From assembly GCA_020726005.1 (NCBI GenBank), contig DYTL01000060.1, positions 1-5,212 of the forward strand: a DNA stretch of 5,212 bases, given 5' to 3'. Positions 1-5,212 of this stretch are shown here, piece by piece. Source of the stretch: Microcaldota archaeon (GTDB lineage Archaea; Micrarchaeota; Micrarchaeia; Anstonellales; Bilamarchaeaceae). Made by a program: the position numbers and the translations under genes. The notes beneath the pieces were generated by a model, which saw only the letters and a program-made list of their open reading frames with translations, had not been told where the DNA came from and did no database searches. Each line of letters begins with the position of its first letter. Within the stretch, counting starts at the first letter, position 1.

Positions 1-374
1 TGATTAAGTCGGAGTTCAGACATTTTTATTGGTGGAATCAAATTTATTACAGATGCAATTATGGTCGCATTCGTGGTTCCAAAATAATTAACTGCATTTA
101 TGATTTTCTGTATGTATTCTGAAGGTAATTTTTTATTTTTAAGTTCGAATTCTATTTTTTTAATTGTATCATTGTCTTCACTCGCGGTTAATTCACCTTT
201 TACTCGTATATGCCCATTTGATTTGTAGTTTACAGTATATACAAATTTTATCTGCACTTCGTCTTTATTTACTACAACATTTTCAAGATTGAAAAGTACA
301 TCAAATCCTAAATTGTTATTGTTTTCATCTCCTTCTTTTGCTTCTATTTCAGTAACTTTCATCATAGTTATCAT
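1..374 (-). CDS. Archaeal SecB-like small protein, 3' end cut off by the window edge
   Basis: This reading frame stays open from the start to the left edge with no stop, so the C-terminus lies outside the window. The N-terminal part (KVTEIEAKEG, then FDVLFNLENV, VQIKFVYTVNY and HIRVKGELTAS) reads as alternating beta strands. After a charged turn it continues as a helix-rich part, LPSEYIQKIINAVNYF then a segment ending NLIPPIKMSEL. This order (beta sheet, then an LP-x-helix, then a proline motif) matches from memory an archaeal family related to the export chaperone SecB, with MJ0357 as the usual example. Such proteins would hold unfolded chains in the cytosol. Start choice is uncertain. In-frame ATGs lie at 389, 374, 365 and 362; 374 is preferred because GAGATG precedes it by 5 nt. 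The gene follows the TPR-AAA ATPase by about 40 nt on the same strand, so co-transcription is likely. A TTTAAAAA stretch at 404-411 could be a weak internal promoter. Coding status is likely; the SecB-like assignment is moderate. Confidence 0.68.
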   Translation of the reverse strand, partial: MITMMKVTEIEAKEGDENNNNLGFDVLFNLENVVVNKDEVQIKFVYTVNYKSNGHIRVKGELTASEDNDTIKKIEFELKNKKLPSEYIQKIINAVNYFGTTNATIIASVINLIPPIKMSELRLN

Positions 375-416
375 ATACTCATCTCTCATATCAAATTTGG
401 TTGTTTTTAAATCTAT

Positions 417-2129
417 CTATATCGGAAACGCATAAATTGTTGCTATTGAAATCCACTTCATTACCTTATGAATTATTTTATTGTACCATTTGTTTCTGCT
501 ATTTATTACGTTGAGTAGAGCTTTAAATGCTTCTTTTTCACCAGGGCCCATTTTGCTATCTGTAACCTTTTTATGTTCTTTCCCATCTACAAGTGTAAGT
601 TCCTCCTGCTTACCTATCTGTTTTTTCGCTTGTTCAAACCATGGAGGTAGTGAAGAGGGTTTTTTTCTCATAGCAAGTATAAAATCATGAGCATTTATTA
701 CTCTTTGATGTACTTCTGCCTCTGCGAGTCGTTGTGCTTCTTCCAGTGTCTTTCCTACTTGGATATAATTCTGTTTTTTCTTTTCTATTGCCATAAATGC
801 TTCTTTCCATGGAATTGATGCAGCTTCATCAACAAGAGCTTTAAGATCCGCAGATGCATAGCCCATAGTTGCCATTGCAATGCGCCAATAGGGTATTCTT
901 CCAAGCGGTCTTTTTTTCGCATGCATTTTTACTATTGCCATTCTTGATGCTAAATCTGGTTCAGGAATATAAATTGCCTTTCCAAATCGTCCGCTTCTTC
1001 TCAATGCAGGATCCACATCCCACGGGGCGTTAGTTGCAGCAATGATTAACACATTTTGATTCGTGGCTTCTATTCCATCCATTTCATAAAGCAATTGATT
1101 AATAGCCATTTTCATGTATTGCGCGCCTTCTTGTTGGTCTCTTCTTCCTCCTAATGCATCAACTTCATCAAAGAAAAGCACACATGGTACGTTTTTTCTT
1201 GCAAGTTCAAAAACTTTGTGGATATTCTTTTCGGTATTTCCAACATACATATCAAGTAAATCCGAAAGTTTCGCATTTATGAAATTGGAAGTGCATTCAC
1301 CAGCCGCGGCCTTTACAATATAGGTTTTTCCGCAGCCAGGAGGTCCATACATCATAATACCTCCACCACCAAGCTTTCCGTATTTTTTCGCAAGCTCAGG
1401 ATTTATCATTGGATAAACAACCGATTCGCGGATTTCTTCTTTCATTTTATCCATACCAGCGACGTCGTTAAACGTCATTTTGGGTTTTTGGAGCATTTTT
1501 ATATCTCCTGCTCCAGTGCTTGTTCCGCCCTCTCCTCCAGCTTGTTTTTTTGTTTTTACTGCGTCCAAATGCGTTTTTGCTTCTGTAAATTCAGGATTAA
1601 GTTCTATTGCTTTCTCATAATCTTTTATTGCATTATCAAGATTGCCTGCATATTCATAAGCAAGTCCTCTAAGGTGCCATGCTTCTGTAAAATCTGATTT
1701 GAGATCTATTACTTTTGTAAAATCTATTACTGCTTTATCATATTCTTCAAGCGAAGCATAAGAAAGTCCACGATTGTAAAATGCTTTTAAGTAATTTGCA
1801 TTAAGACTGATTGCTTTATCGTAATCTTTTACCGCGCTCTGAAAATCTTGTTTTCGATAGTATGCATCTCCCCGATTATTATATATTATTGGATTATTCG
1901 GATCAAAGTCCGCGCTTTTTGTATAATCACTTATGCTCCTTTCAAAATTCTTAAGCTGATAATAGCTTAGTGCGCGGTTAAAATACGCTTCTGAAAATAT
2001 TGGATTAAGAAGTATCGCCATATTATAATTTTTTATCGCTTTTTCGTAATCGCCCTGCTCATAATAATCATTACCTATTTGGTAATACATTCTTGCATCT
2101 ACTGGGTTTGGCTTTCGTGTTTCAATCAT
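417..2129 (-). CDS. TPR-repeat AAA ATPase (Cdc48/Vps4-type single-ring fusion)
   Basis: This is a 570-aa cytosolic ATPase. Five TPR units of exactly 34 residues cover about 14-183 (a conserved Arg recurs at 52, 86, 120 and 154) and should bind partner or substrate proteins. A Gly-rich linker (198-208) joins them to one classical AAA domain (about 218-490). Seen there are the N-terminal TFNDVAGMD, Walker A GPPGCGKT (262-269), an aromatic pore loop MYVG (294-297), Walker B VLFFDEVD (317-324, with the catalytic Glu 322), sensor 1 AATN (364-367) and the arginine-finger segment RRSGR (377-381). All catalytic positions are present, so it should be an active hexameric unfoldase or disassembly machine. 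The NAPWDVDPALRR region resembles Vps4/katanin as much as Cdc48; GRFD of most relatives is GRFGK here. The last 12 residues (559-570) are uncharged and hydrophobic. The start fits a leaderless mRNA, since a TATA box lies 24-31 nt upstream. The substrate is unknown. The SecB-like gene downstream suggests a role in proteostasis. Confidence 0.93.
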   Translation of the reverse strand: MIETRKPNPVDARMYYQIGNDYYEQGDYEKAIKNYNMAILLNPIFSEAYFNRALSYYQLKNFERSISDYTKSADFDPNNPIIYNNRGDAYYRKQDFQSAVKDYDKAISLNANYLKAFYNRGLSYASLEEYDKAVIDFTKVIDLKSDFTEAWHLRGLAYEYAGNLDNAIKDYEKAIELNPEFTEAKTHLDAVKTKKQAGGEGGTSTGAGDIKMLQKPKMTFNDVAGMDKMKEEIRESVVYPMINPELAKKYGKLGGGGIMMYGPPGCGKTYIVKAAAGECTSNFINAKLSDLLDMYVGNTEKNIHKVFELARKNVPCVLFFDEVDALGGRRDQQEGAQYMKMAINQLLYEMDGIEATNQNVLIIAATNAPWDVDPALRRSGRFGKAIYIPEPDLASRMAIVKMHAKKRPLGRIPYWRIAMATMGYASADLKALVDEAASIPWKEAFMAIEKKKQNYIQVGKTLEEAQRLAEAEVHQRVINAHDFILAMRKKPSSLPPWFEQAKKQIGKQEELTLVDGKEHKKVTDSKMGPGEKEAFKALLNVINSRNKWYNKIIHKVMKWISIATIYAFPI

Positions 2130-2152
2130 ATCATTAAGATTAAAAGATTAAG

Positions 2153-2160
2153 TTTAAATA
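2153..2160. promoter_or_regulatory. Shared near-palindromic TATA box for the divergent pair
   Basis: TTTAAATA on the plus strand reads TATTTAAA on the minus strand. Its centre (2156.5) is 27.5 nt from the first base of both start codons, ATG at 2184 (plus) and ATG at 2129 (minus). Archaeal TATA boxes are normally centred about 26-27 nt before the transcription start, so both messages would begin at or next to their ATG. Neither gene has a Shine-Dalgarno sequence, which agrees. A-rich sequence that could act as a BRE lies on both flanks (AAAAGATTAAG on the plus side, CTGAAATGT on the minus side). Direction cannot be decided from sequence alone. Confidence 0.68.
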
Positions 2161-2183
2161 ACATTTCAGTAGATGTTTATGTT

Positions 2184-2669
2184 ATGAGAACAATAAAAGG
2201 ACAAGCGGCAGTAGAATATCTTATGAATTACGGCTGGGCAGTGCTTATTCTCGCAATTATAATAGGTGTGATATTTTTTACTAGGGTTTTTAACCCCAAT
2301 TATTTTGTAATGGAGGAATGCTACGCAGGTCCTTCGTTCGGCTGCCAATCCCAACTTATTTCCGGAGTAACTACAAAACTTGCTATAAATATTTCCAATC
2401 GACTTAGCTATCCAATAAATCTAAAAAGTATAAAATTCACTTCAGAAAATCTTGGCACTGTTTCTAATATTACGGACATAAACCTTAGTAGTGGAAATTC
2501 CACTGTGCTTAGTGTAATATTTCCAAAAGAAACTAAAAAAAGTGCAACTAAAAAAATATCTATGAATATTTCATATTACATTTGTGCAGAAGAAGTAAAT
2601 CCAGCGTGCAAATTAAATTCTGATTTTTTGCGTTCGCTTAGCGGAAGGATTGTTGCACAGGCAAATTAG
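2184..2669 (+). CDS. Pilin-like surface protein with class III signal peptide
   Basis: This 161-aa exported protein has an archaeal type IV pilin/archaellin-type N-terminus. A short basic leader MRTIKG is followed by QAAVEYLMNYGWA and a hydrophobic helix to about residue 32. In this family a prepilin peptidase (FlaK/PibD/EppA type) cuts between Gly6 and Gln7, and the helix packs into a filament core or anchors the protein in the membrane. The rest is a beta-rich extracellular domain with five N-X-S/T sequons (Asn 69, 95, 100, 105, 128) and four cysteines as two CX7C pairs (46/54 and 134/142), suggesting N-glycosylation and disulfides. The frame extends upstream to an ATG at 2079, but the leader defines ATG 2184 as the start, and a TATA box sits 24-31 nt before it. 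It stands alone on its strand, without pilus assembly genes nearby, so it could be a minor pilin or another pseudopilin-like surface protein. Confidence 0.88.
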   Translation: MRTIKGQAAVEYLMNYGWAVLILAIIIGVIFFTRVFNPNYFVMEECYAGPSFGCQSQLISGVTTKLAINISNRLSYPINLKSIKFTSENLGTVSNITDINLSSGNSTVLSVIFPKETKKSATKKISMNISYYICAEEVNPACKLNSDFLRSLSGRIVAQAN

Positions 2670-2670
2670 C

Positions 2671-2696
2671 AAAATATTTTTTTGATTTTATCAAAA
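2671..2696 (+). terminator. Poly-U terminator with weak hairpin between convergent genes
   Basis: Directly after the pilin-like stop codon is an AT stretch with seven consecutive T (2677-2683), the type of U-tract that ends archaeal transcripts. It overlaps a small inverted repeat, TTTTGA (2680-2685) and TCAAAA (2691-2696), with a 5-nt loop. The hairpin is AT-only and weak. Its right arm covers the stop codon of the convergent nitroreductase gene, and only 21 nt separate the two stop codons. Confidence 0.5.
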
Positions 2697-3212
2697 TTCT
2701 TTTACCATTTCGTTCTTCGCTTTTCTTATACGCTCACGCGCTTTTTCGTTTTCTACTGGATATCCAATAGGGATTATTGCAATCGGAATTTTTCCACTTT
2801 CTATTTTTAAAATTTCGGCAACTTTTTTATCTTCAAATGCTCCAATCCAAACAGAACCTAATCCAAGGTTTGTAATTTCAAGCTGAGCATATGCTGCTGC
2901 AATAGTTGCATCCTGCAAACAATAAAGGTTTTCGCCGCGCGTTCCATATTTTTTTGCAGATTGTTCTTTATCCGTACAAAAAACAAGAATTATTTGCGCA
3001 CTTAAAATTGAATTTTGTTCCAAACAAGCATAGTAAAGCGCTTTTTTTATTTTTTCGTTTTTTACAATTAAAATTTTGTACGCTTGTAAATTTCCAGCAC
3101 TCGGTGCTGAAAACGCTGCTTCAATAATTTTATCTAATTTCTCTTTTTCTATAGGTGCATTTGTATATGTGCGGATAGATTTTCTTTTTTCTAAAAGTTC
3201 GCAAAACTTCAT
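2691..3212 (-). CDS. Nitroreductase-family FMN-dependent oxidoreductase
   Basis: This 173-aa protein has the normal length for a compact nitroreductase fold, which acts as a homodimer in the cytosol with FMN bound at the interface. Visible family marks are the FMN-phosphate motif RKSIR (10-14), APSAGN (36-41), the helix QDATIAAAYAQL (100-111) followed by GLGSVWIGAF (117-126), and the core strand PIAIIPIGYP (143-152). NAD(P)H-driven two-electron reduction is the family reaction. The natural substrate cannot be read from sequence; members act on nitroaromatics, quinones, flavins or other electron acceptors. It is the last gene of the hisS operon, 31 nt after the HisA-like gene, and has a good ribosome binding site of its own. 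A role tied to histidyl-tRNA synthesis is not implied by the motifs. The family call is firm and the substrate is open. Confidence 0.92.
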   Translation of the reverse strand: MKFCELLEKRKSIRTYTNAPIEKEKLDKIIEAAFSAPSAGNLQAYKILIVKNEKIKKALYYACLEQNSILSAQIILVFCTDKEQSAKKYGTRGENLYCLQDATIAAAYAQLEITNLGLGSVWIGAFEDKKVAEILKIESGKIPIAIIPIGYPVENEKARERIRKAKNEMVKEF

Positions 3213-3217
3213 TTTAT

Positions 3218-3221
3218 CTCC
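3218..3221 (-). promoter_or_regulatory. Shine-Dalgarno site of the nitroreductase gene
   Basis: GGAG followed by the 5-nt spacer ATAAA precedes the ATG at 3212. This is the clearest ribosome binding site in the window. It fits an internal operon gene, in contrast to the apparently leaderless first genes. It supports 3212 as the true start. Confidence 0.7.
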
Positions 3222-3243
3222 ATTATATTTTTGTTCTTTATGA

Positions 3244-3768
3244 TTATCCAGAATTCCGATAATCTTGGATTAGCGCGAACATTCCAGTATCTTCAGCTTC
3301 TTTTTCTCCAAGCTCATTTGAATATACAAAAACGCGCTTTTCTGTCTTTACAAGTGTTTTTATAAATTTAATATTATTCGTTTCGGTATAATAATCAAAA
3401 ACATTTTCTTCGCGTTCTTTTTCTTTTACAATTCCAACAAGCAATCTTATATTTTCTGCGAATTTTTTCAAATCTATTGTACACGGAAGTTTGAGCACCG
3501 CGCGCGCTTTCACTGCAAATAATTTTTTTATTATTTCCTCCTTTGCCGGCGTTTCAACTTCTATATTTATTTTATATGTCATATGATTATAAAGGTCAAA
3601 ATTTGTAGTATTTCCGGTTTTCACATTCAGATCAATTATATGAATAAGTTTTACATCTTTAGGAATATTGTTCAAGATATCCATCGGTTTTCCGATTCGC
3701 CTGAGTATGCCTTTTTCTTTCATGAACGCGGTTTTATCCCGTATTATCATCCGTATACCTTTAATCAT
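3244..3768 (-). CDS. HisA/HisF-like partial TIM-barrel protein of unknown function
   Basis: This 174-aa protein is not firmly recognised. The segment from about 38 to 95 follows the HisA/HisF beta-alpha pattern. KLIHIIDLNV matches the HIVDLDGA strand, with Asp46 in the conserved Asp position. GNTTNFDLY matches the G-x-x-N-x-x-L-I helix start, INIEVET the third strand, and KARAVLKLP the fourth. The glycine-rich GGGIR phosphate loop of true HisA/HisF is replaced by VETPAKEE, and the second phosphate glycine after strand four is missing, so the isomerase or cyclase reaction is unlikely. True HisA/HisF are about 240 aa; this is longer than a half barrel but too short for a normal full one. The remainder (about 108-170) has further strand-helix pattern and ends FALIQDYRNSG. 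Its ATG overlaps the hisS stop by 4 nt (ATGA), which implies translational coupling. ATG 3750 (Met7) is an alternative start with AAAGGT before it. That it is a gene is sure; the fold call is tentative. Confidence 0.8.
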   Translation of the reverse strand: MIKGIRMIIRDKTAFMKEKGILRRIGKPMDILNNIPKDVKLIHIIDLNVKTGNTTNFDLYNHMTYKINIEVETPAKEEIIKKLFAVKARAVLKLPCTIDLKKFAENIRLLVGIVKEKEREENVFDYYTETNNIKFIKTLVKTEKRVFVYSNELGEKEAEDTGMFALIQDYRNSG

Positions 3769-5003
3769 TCGCGTACCTTTTCTATTGCTTTTTCTATGCT
3801 CATTAATTCCTCAATACCGCTTTTCATATTGCGCAAAGTGATTTTGTTTTCCTTAATTTCCTTTTCACCCATTATGATAACATAATTTATACCGAGCGCA
3901 TTTGCATAATCAAATTGTTTGCTTAAACTGCGTTCATTCAAATCAACTTCTGTTGCGATTTTTGCTTTTCTGAACTCATTTGCAATTTTCATGCTCTGTT
4001 CAAAATATCCTTTTAGAGAAGCTACAAAGACGCGAGTGTATGTTCTTCTAATATTGATAGAATTTCGTTCCTTAATTAAATACATTATTCGTTCTATTCC
4101 AAGGCTTATTCCTGTTGCATAATCATTTTGCCCATAAAGTCCAAGAAGGCCATCATATCTTCCTCCTCCACCTATGTTTCCAATTTCATCGCTCAATTTT
4201 ATCTCAAAAATTGGGCCAGTATAATAACCAAGTCCACGTACAAGGAAAAAATCAATTTTTATATTTAATTCATTTGTATTTGCAATTATCTCTTCAAGTT
4301 CTTTTGCGCCTTCTTCGTTTATTTTTTTTGCAACTGCGATTTTTTCTTCATTACTTCCTTTTGTTGTGAGTACATCAAAAAGCGCATCAGCATTTTTTTT
4401 TCCAATAAGTTTTTCTATGTCTTCGTGCACTCTCTGCATTCCGAGTTTATCAATCTTATCTAATAAACGAAAAACCATATCTTTCTCGTTTTCAAATTCC
4501 AAGTTTTTTGCAAGCACATTTAAAATTTTCCTATTGTTCAAAATGAAAAGCGGTTTATCAAAACCTAGTGCAATAATCGCATTATTTGCAAGATTAAGAA
4601 GCTCAGATTCCGAGCGCATGCTTTTTGAGCCTACAATATCTGCATCTGCCTGCCAGAATTCCCGCATGCGTCCTTTTTGTGGTTCTTCTTTTCTCCATAC
4701 CGTAGAAATACAATATCTTTTAAATGGTTTTGGAATTGCATTATTCGCAGATACGCGTGCAAGAGGAACAGTAAGATCAAATCTTAGGCCTGTTTCTTCA
4801 TTTTCTAATTTAAAGATCTGTCCTGCAATTTCATCTCCGGCCTTTGCTTTAAGTGTGCTTATATACTCTAATGCTGGTGTATCCAGCGGCCTAAATCCAT
4901 AGAGACGGTAAATAGAAGTTATTTTCTCTATTGCACGCTCGCGCATTATCATCTCTTCAGGGAAAAAATCCCGCATTCCTTTTGGAGTAAGTTTTTCAGA
5001 CAT
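3765..5003 (-). CDS. hisS: Histidyl-tRNA synthetase
   Basis: This 412-aa class II synthetase attaches histidine to tRNA-His in the cytosol using ATP. It has the usual family length (about 410-430). Motif 1 is in DTPALEY (41-47). Motif 2 spans the TVWRKEEP and GRMREFWQAD region (101-120) with Arg104 and Arg114. The histidine-specific loop is LVRGLGYYTGPIFEI (254-268), with the catalytic Arg256. GNIGGGGRYDGL (275-286) leads to motif 3 ATGISLGIER (296-305, Arg305). The anticodon-binding domain starts near 323 (TRVFVASLKG) and runs to the end. The one oddity is Gly259 in the specific loop, where most members have Asp (RGLDYY). The start is supported by the typical N-terminus (TPKGMRDFFPEE) and by a TATA box 24-33 nt upstream, suggesting a leaderless mRNA. 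It is the first gene of a three-gene operon. Confidence 0.97.
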   Translation of the reverse strand: MSEKLTPKGMRDFFPEEMIMRERAIEKITSIYRLYGFRPLDTPALEYISTLKAKAGDEIAGQIFKLENEETGLRFDLTVPLARVSANNAIPKPFKRYCISTVWRKEEPQKGRMREFWQADADIVGSKSMRSESELLNLANNAIIALGFDKPLFILNNRKILNVLAKNLEFENEKDMVFRLLDKIDKLGMQRVHEDIEKLIGKKNADALFDVLTTKGSNEEKIAVAKKINEEGAKELEEIIANTNELNIKIDFFLVRGLGYYTGPIFEIKLSDEIGNIGGGGRYDGLLGLYGQNDYATGISLGIERIMYLIKERNSINIRRTYTRVFVASLKGYFEQSMKIANEFRKAKIATEVDLNERSLSKQFDYANALGINYVIIMGEKEIKENKITLRNMKSGIEELMSIEKAIEKVRE

Positions 5004-5026
5004 AGCTTACACAGTAAATCCGCAAG

Positions 5027-5043
5027 TAAATAAAAACCTTCCT
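5027..5043 (-). promoter_or_regulatory. hisS promoter: BRE-like AGGAAGG plus TATA box TTTTTATTTA
   Basis: On the minus strand the purine-rich AGGAAGG (5043-5037) directly precedes TTTTTATTTA (5036-5027). The TATA centre is about 28 nt before the first base of the hisS ATG, so the transcript should start at or within a base or two of the ATG. No Shine-Dalgarno sequence is seen before hisS, which agrees. A second TATA-like stretch, TTTATATAA on the minus strand (about 5052-5061), lies further upstream and could serve as an alternative or as a plus-strand promoter. Confidence 0.6.
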
Positions 5044-5067
5044 GTTTCGAAATTATATAAATTCGCT

Positions 5068-5082
5068 AAAAAACGCAAAAAA
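5068..5082 (-). terminator. Tandem U6 tracts, possible terminator of a gene beyond the right edge
   Basis: Read on the minus strand, this is T6 (5082-5077), GCG, then T6 (5073-5068). Archaeal RNA polymerase often stops at such U-tracts without a strong hairpin. The site lies upstream of the hisS promoter, so it could stop a minus-strand transcript coming from outside the window. No upstream gene end is certain here, so the call is tentative. Confidence 0.3.
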
Positions 5083-5187
5083 TAGTTTAATTATAAAACC
5101 AATATGTTGTTTGGTTCGCGTGAATGGTTTAGTTGTAGAAGATGTTCGGAATTACTGCAAAAATTTCTTTCTTAAAGGATCACCCGT

Positions 5188-5209
5188 TTGTTACTTTTTT
5201 ATGTAACAA
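5188..5209. repeat. Perfect 7-bp inverted repeat with T-rich loop
   Basis: TTGTTAC (5188-5194) and GTAACAA (5203-5209) are exact reverse complements separated by the 8-nt TTTTTTAT. The dyad could be an operator for a dimeric regulator or part of a hairpin terminator. It lies 3 nt from the window edge, so its context is unknown. The remaining sequence from 5104 to here shows only short reading frames (for example 23 codons, 5104-5175) with no recognisable product. Confidence 0.5.
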
Positions 5210-5212
5210 TAA

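Noticed and set aside
417..428. Possible HbYX proteasome-docking tail on the AAA ATPase
   Set aside because: The protein ends F-P-I; the required Tyr or Phe in the penultimate position is absent.
2079..2183. N-terminal extension of the pilin-like frame from ATG 2079
   Set aside because: The extra 35 codons overlap the opposite-strand ATPase start and its promoter, and they would bury the class III leader MRTIKGQAAVEYL inside the protein.
4366..4902. Long plus-strand frame opposite hisS (178 codons)
   Set aside because: It is antisense to well-conserved HisRS motifs, with Ser/Phe-rich composition typical of the complement of an A-rich gene.
5118..5150. A tRNA-like A-box (TGGTTTAGTTG at 5125-5135)
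   Set aside because: There is no GG in the D-loop, no matching acceptor 3' strand and no T-arm at the right distance, so no cloverleaf can be built.
5104..5175. 23-codon ORF with a CRRC motif on the plus strand
   Set aside because: It has no Shine-Dalgarno and no TATA box at leaderless spacing, and it is too short to separate from chance. The overlapping frames here (from GTG 5120 and ATG 5142) are equally unsupported.
5176..5186. AGGATCACCCG resembling the 3' end of 16S rRNA (GGATCACCTCC)
   Set aside because: The flanking 16S helix 45 sequence is missing and the match breaks before the anti-SD core; chance similarity.

Overview
The window is low-GC DNA from an archaeon, most likely a small-genome lineage such as Micrarchaeota or another DPANN group. 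The clues are a class III (archaellin/type IV pilin-type) signal peptide of the GQAAVEYLMNYGWA form, TATA boxes about 27-28 nt from start codons (leaderless mRNAs), a TPR-AAA ATPase fusion and an archaeal SecB-like small protein. The lineage is inferred from protein style, because the window holds no rRNA marker.

Layout from left to right. A minus-strand pair comes first: a 570-aa protein with five TPR units and one AAA ATPase domain (2129 to 417), followed after about 40 nt by a SecB-like protein that runs off the left edge (374 to 1). Divergent from it, on the plus strand, is a 161-aa pilin-like surface protein (2184-2669). The two genes are separated by 54 nt with one near-symmetric TATA box at the exact midpoint, so both may be transcribed leaderless from one TBP site. 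The pilin-like gene converges, across only 21 nt, with a minus-strand operon of hisS (5003 to 3765), a 174-aa HisA/HisF-like small protein overlapping hisS by 4 nt (3768 to 3244), and a 173-aa FMN nitroreductase (3212 to 2691). The last 209 nt hold the hisS promoter, a possible poly-U terminator for a gene beyond the right edge, and a perfect 7-bp inverted repeat, but no convincing gene.

How the genes may work together. The TPR-AAA ATPase and the SecB-like protein look like a protein-handling pair: TPR-guided unfolding or disassembly, plus holdase-type binding of unfolded or export-bound chains. The pilin-like protein sharing their promoter region would be an exported, probably glycosylated and disulfide-bonded surface protein. 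The hisS operon combines histidyl-tRNA charging, a divergent TIM-barrel-like protein of unknown role and a redox flavoenzyme. No mobile elements, CRISPR arrays, tRNAs or rRNAs were found. The most unusual points are the shared TATA box, the ATPase/SecB-like pairing, and the short HisA-like protein coupled to hisS.
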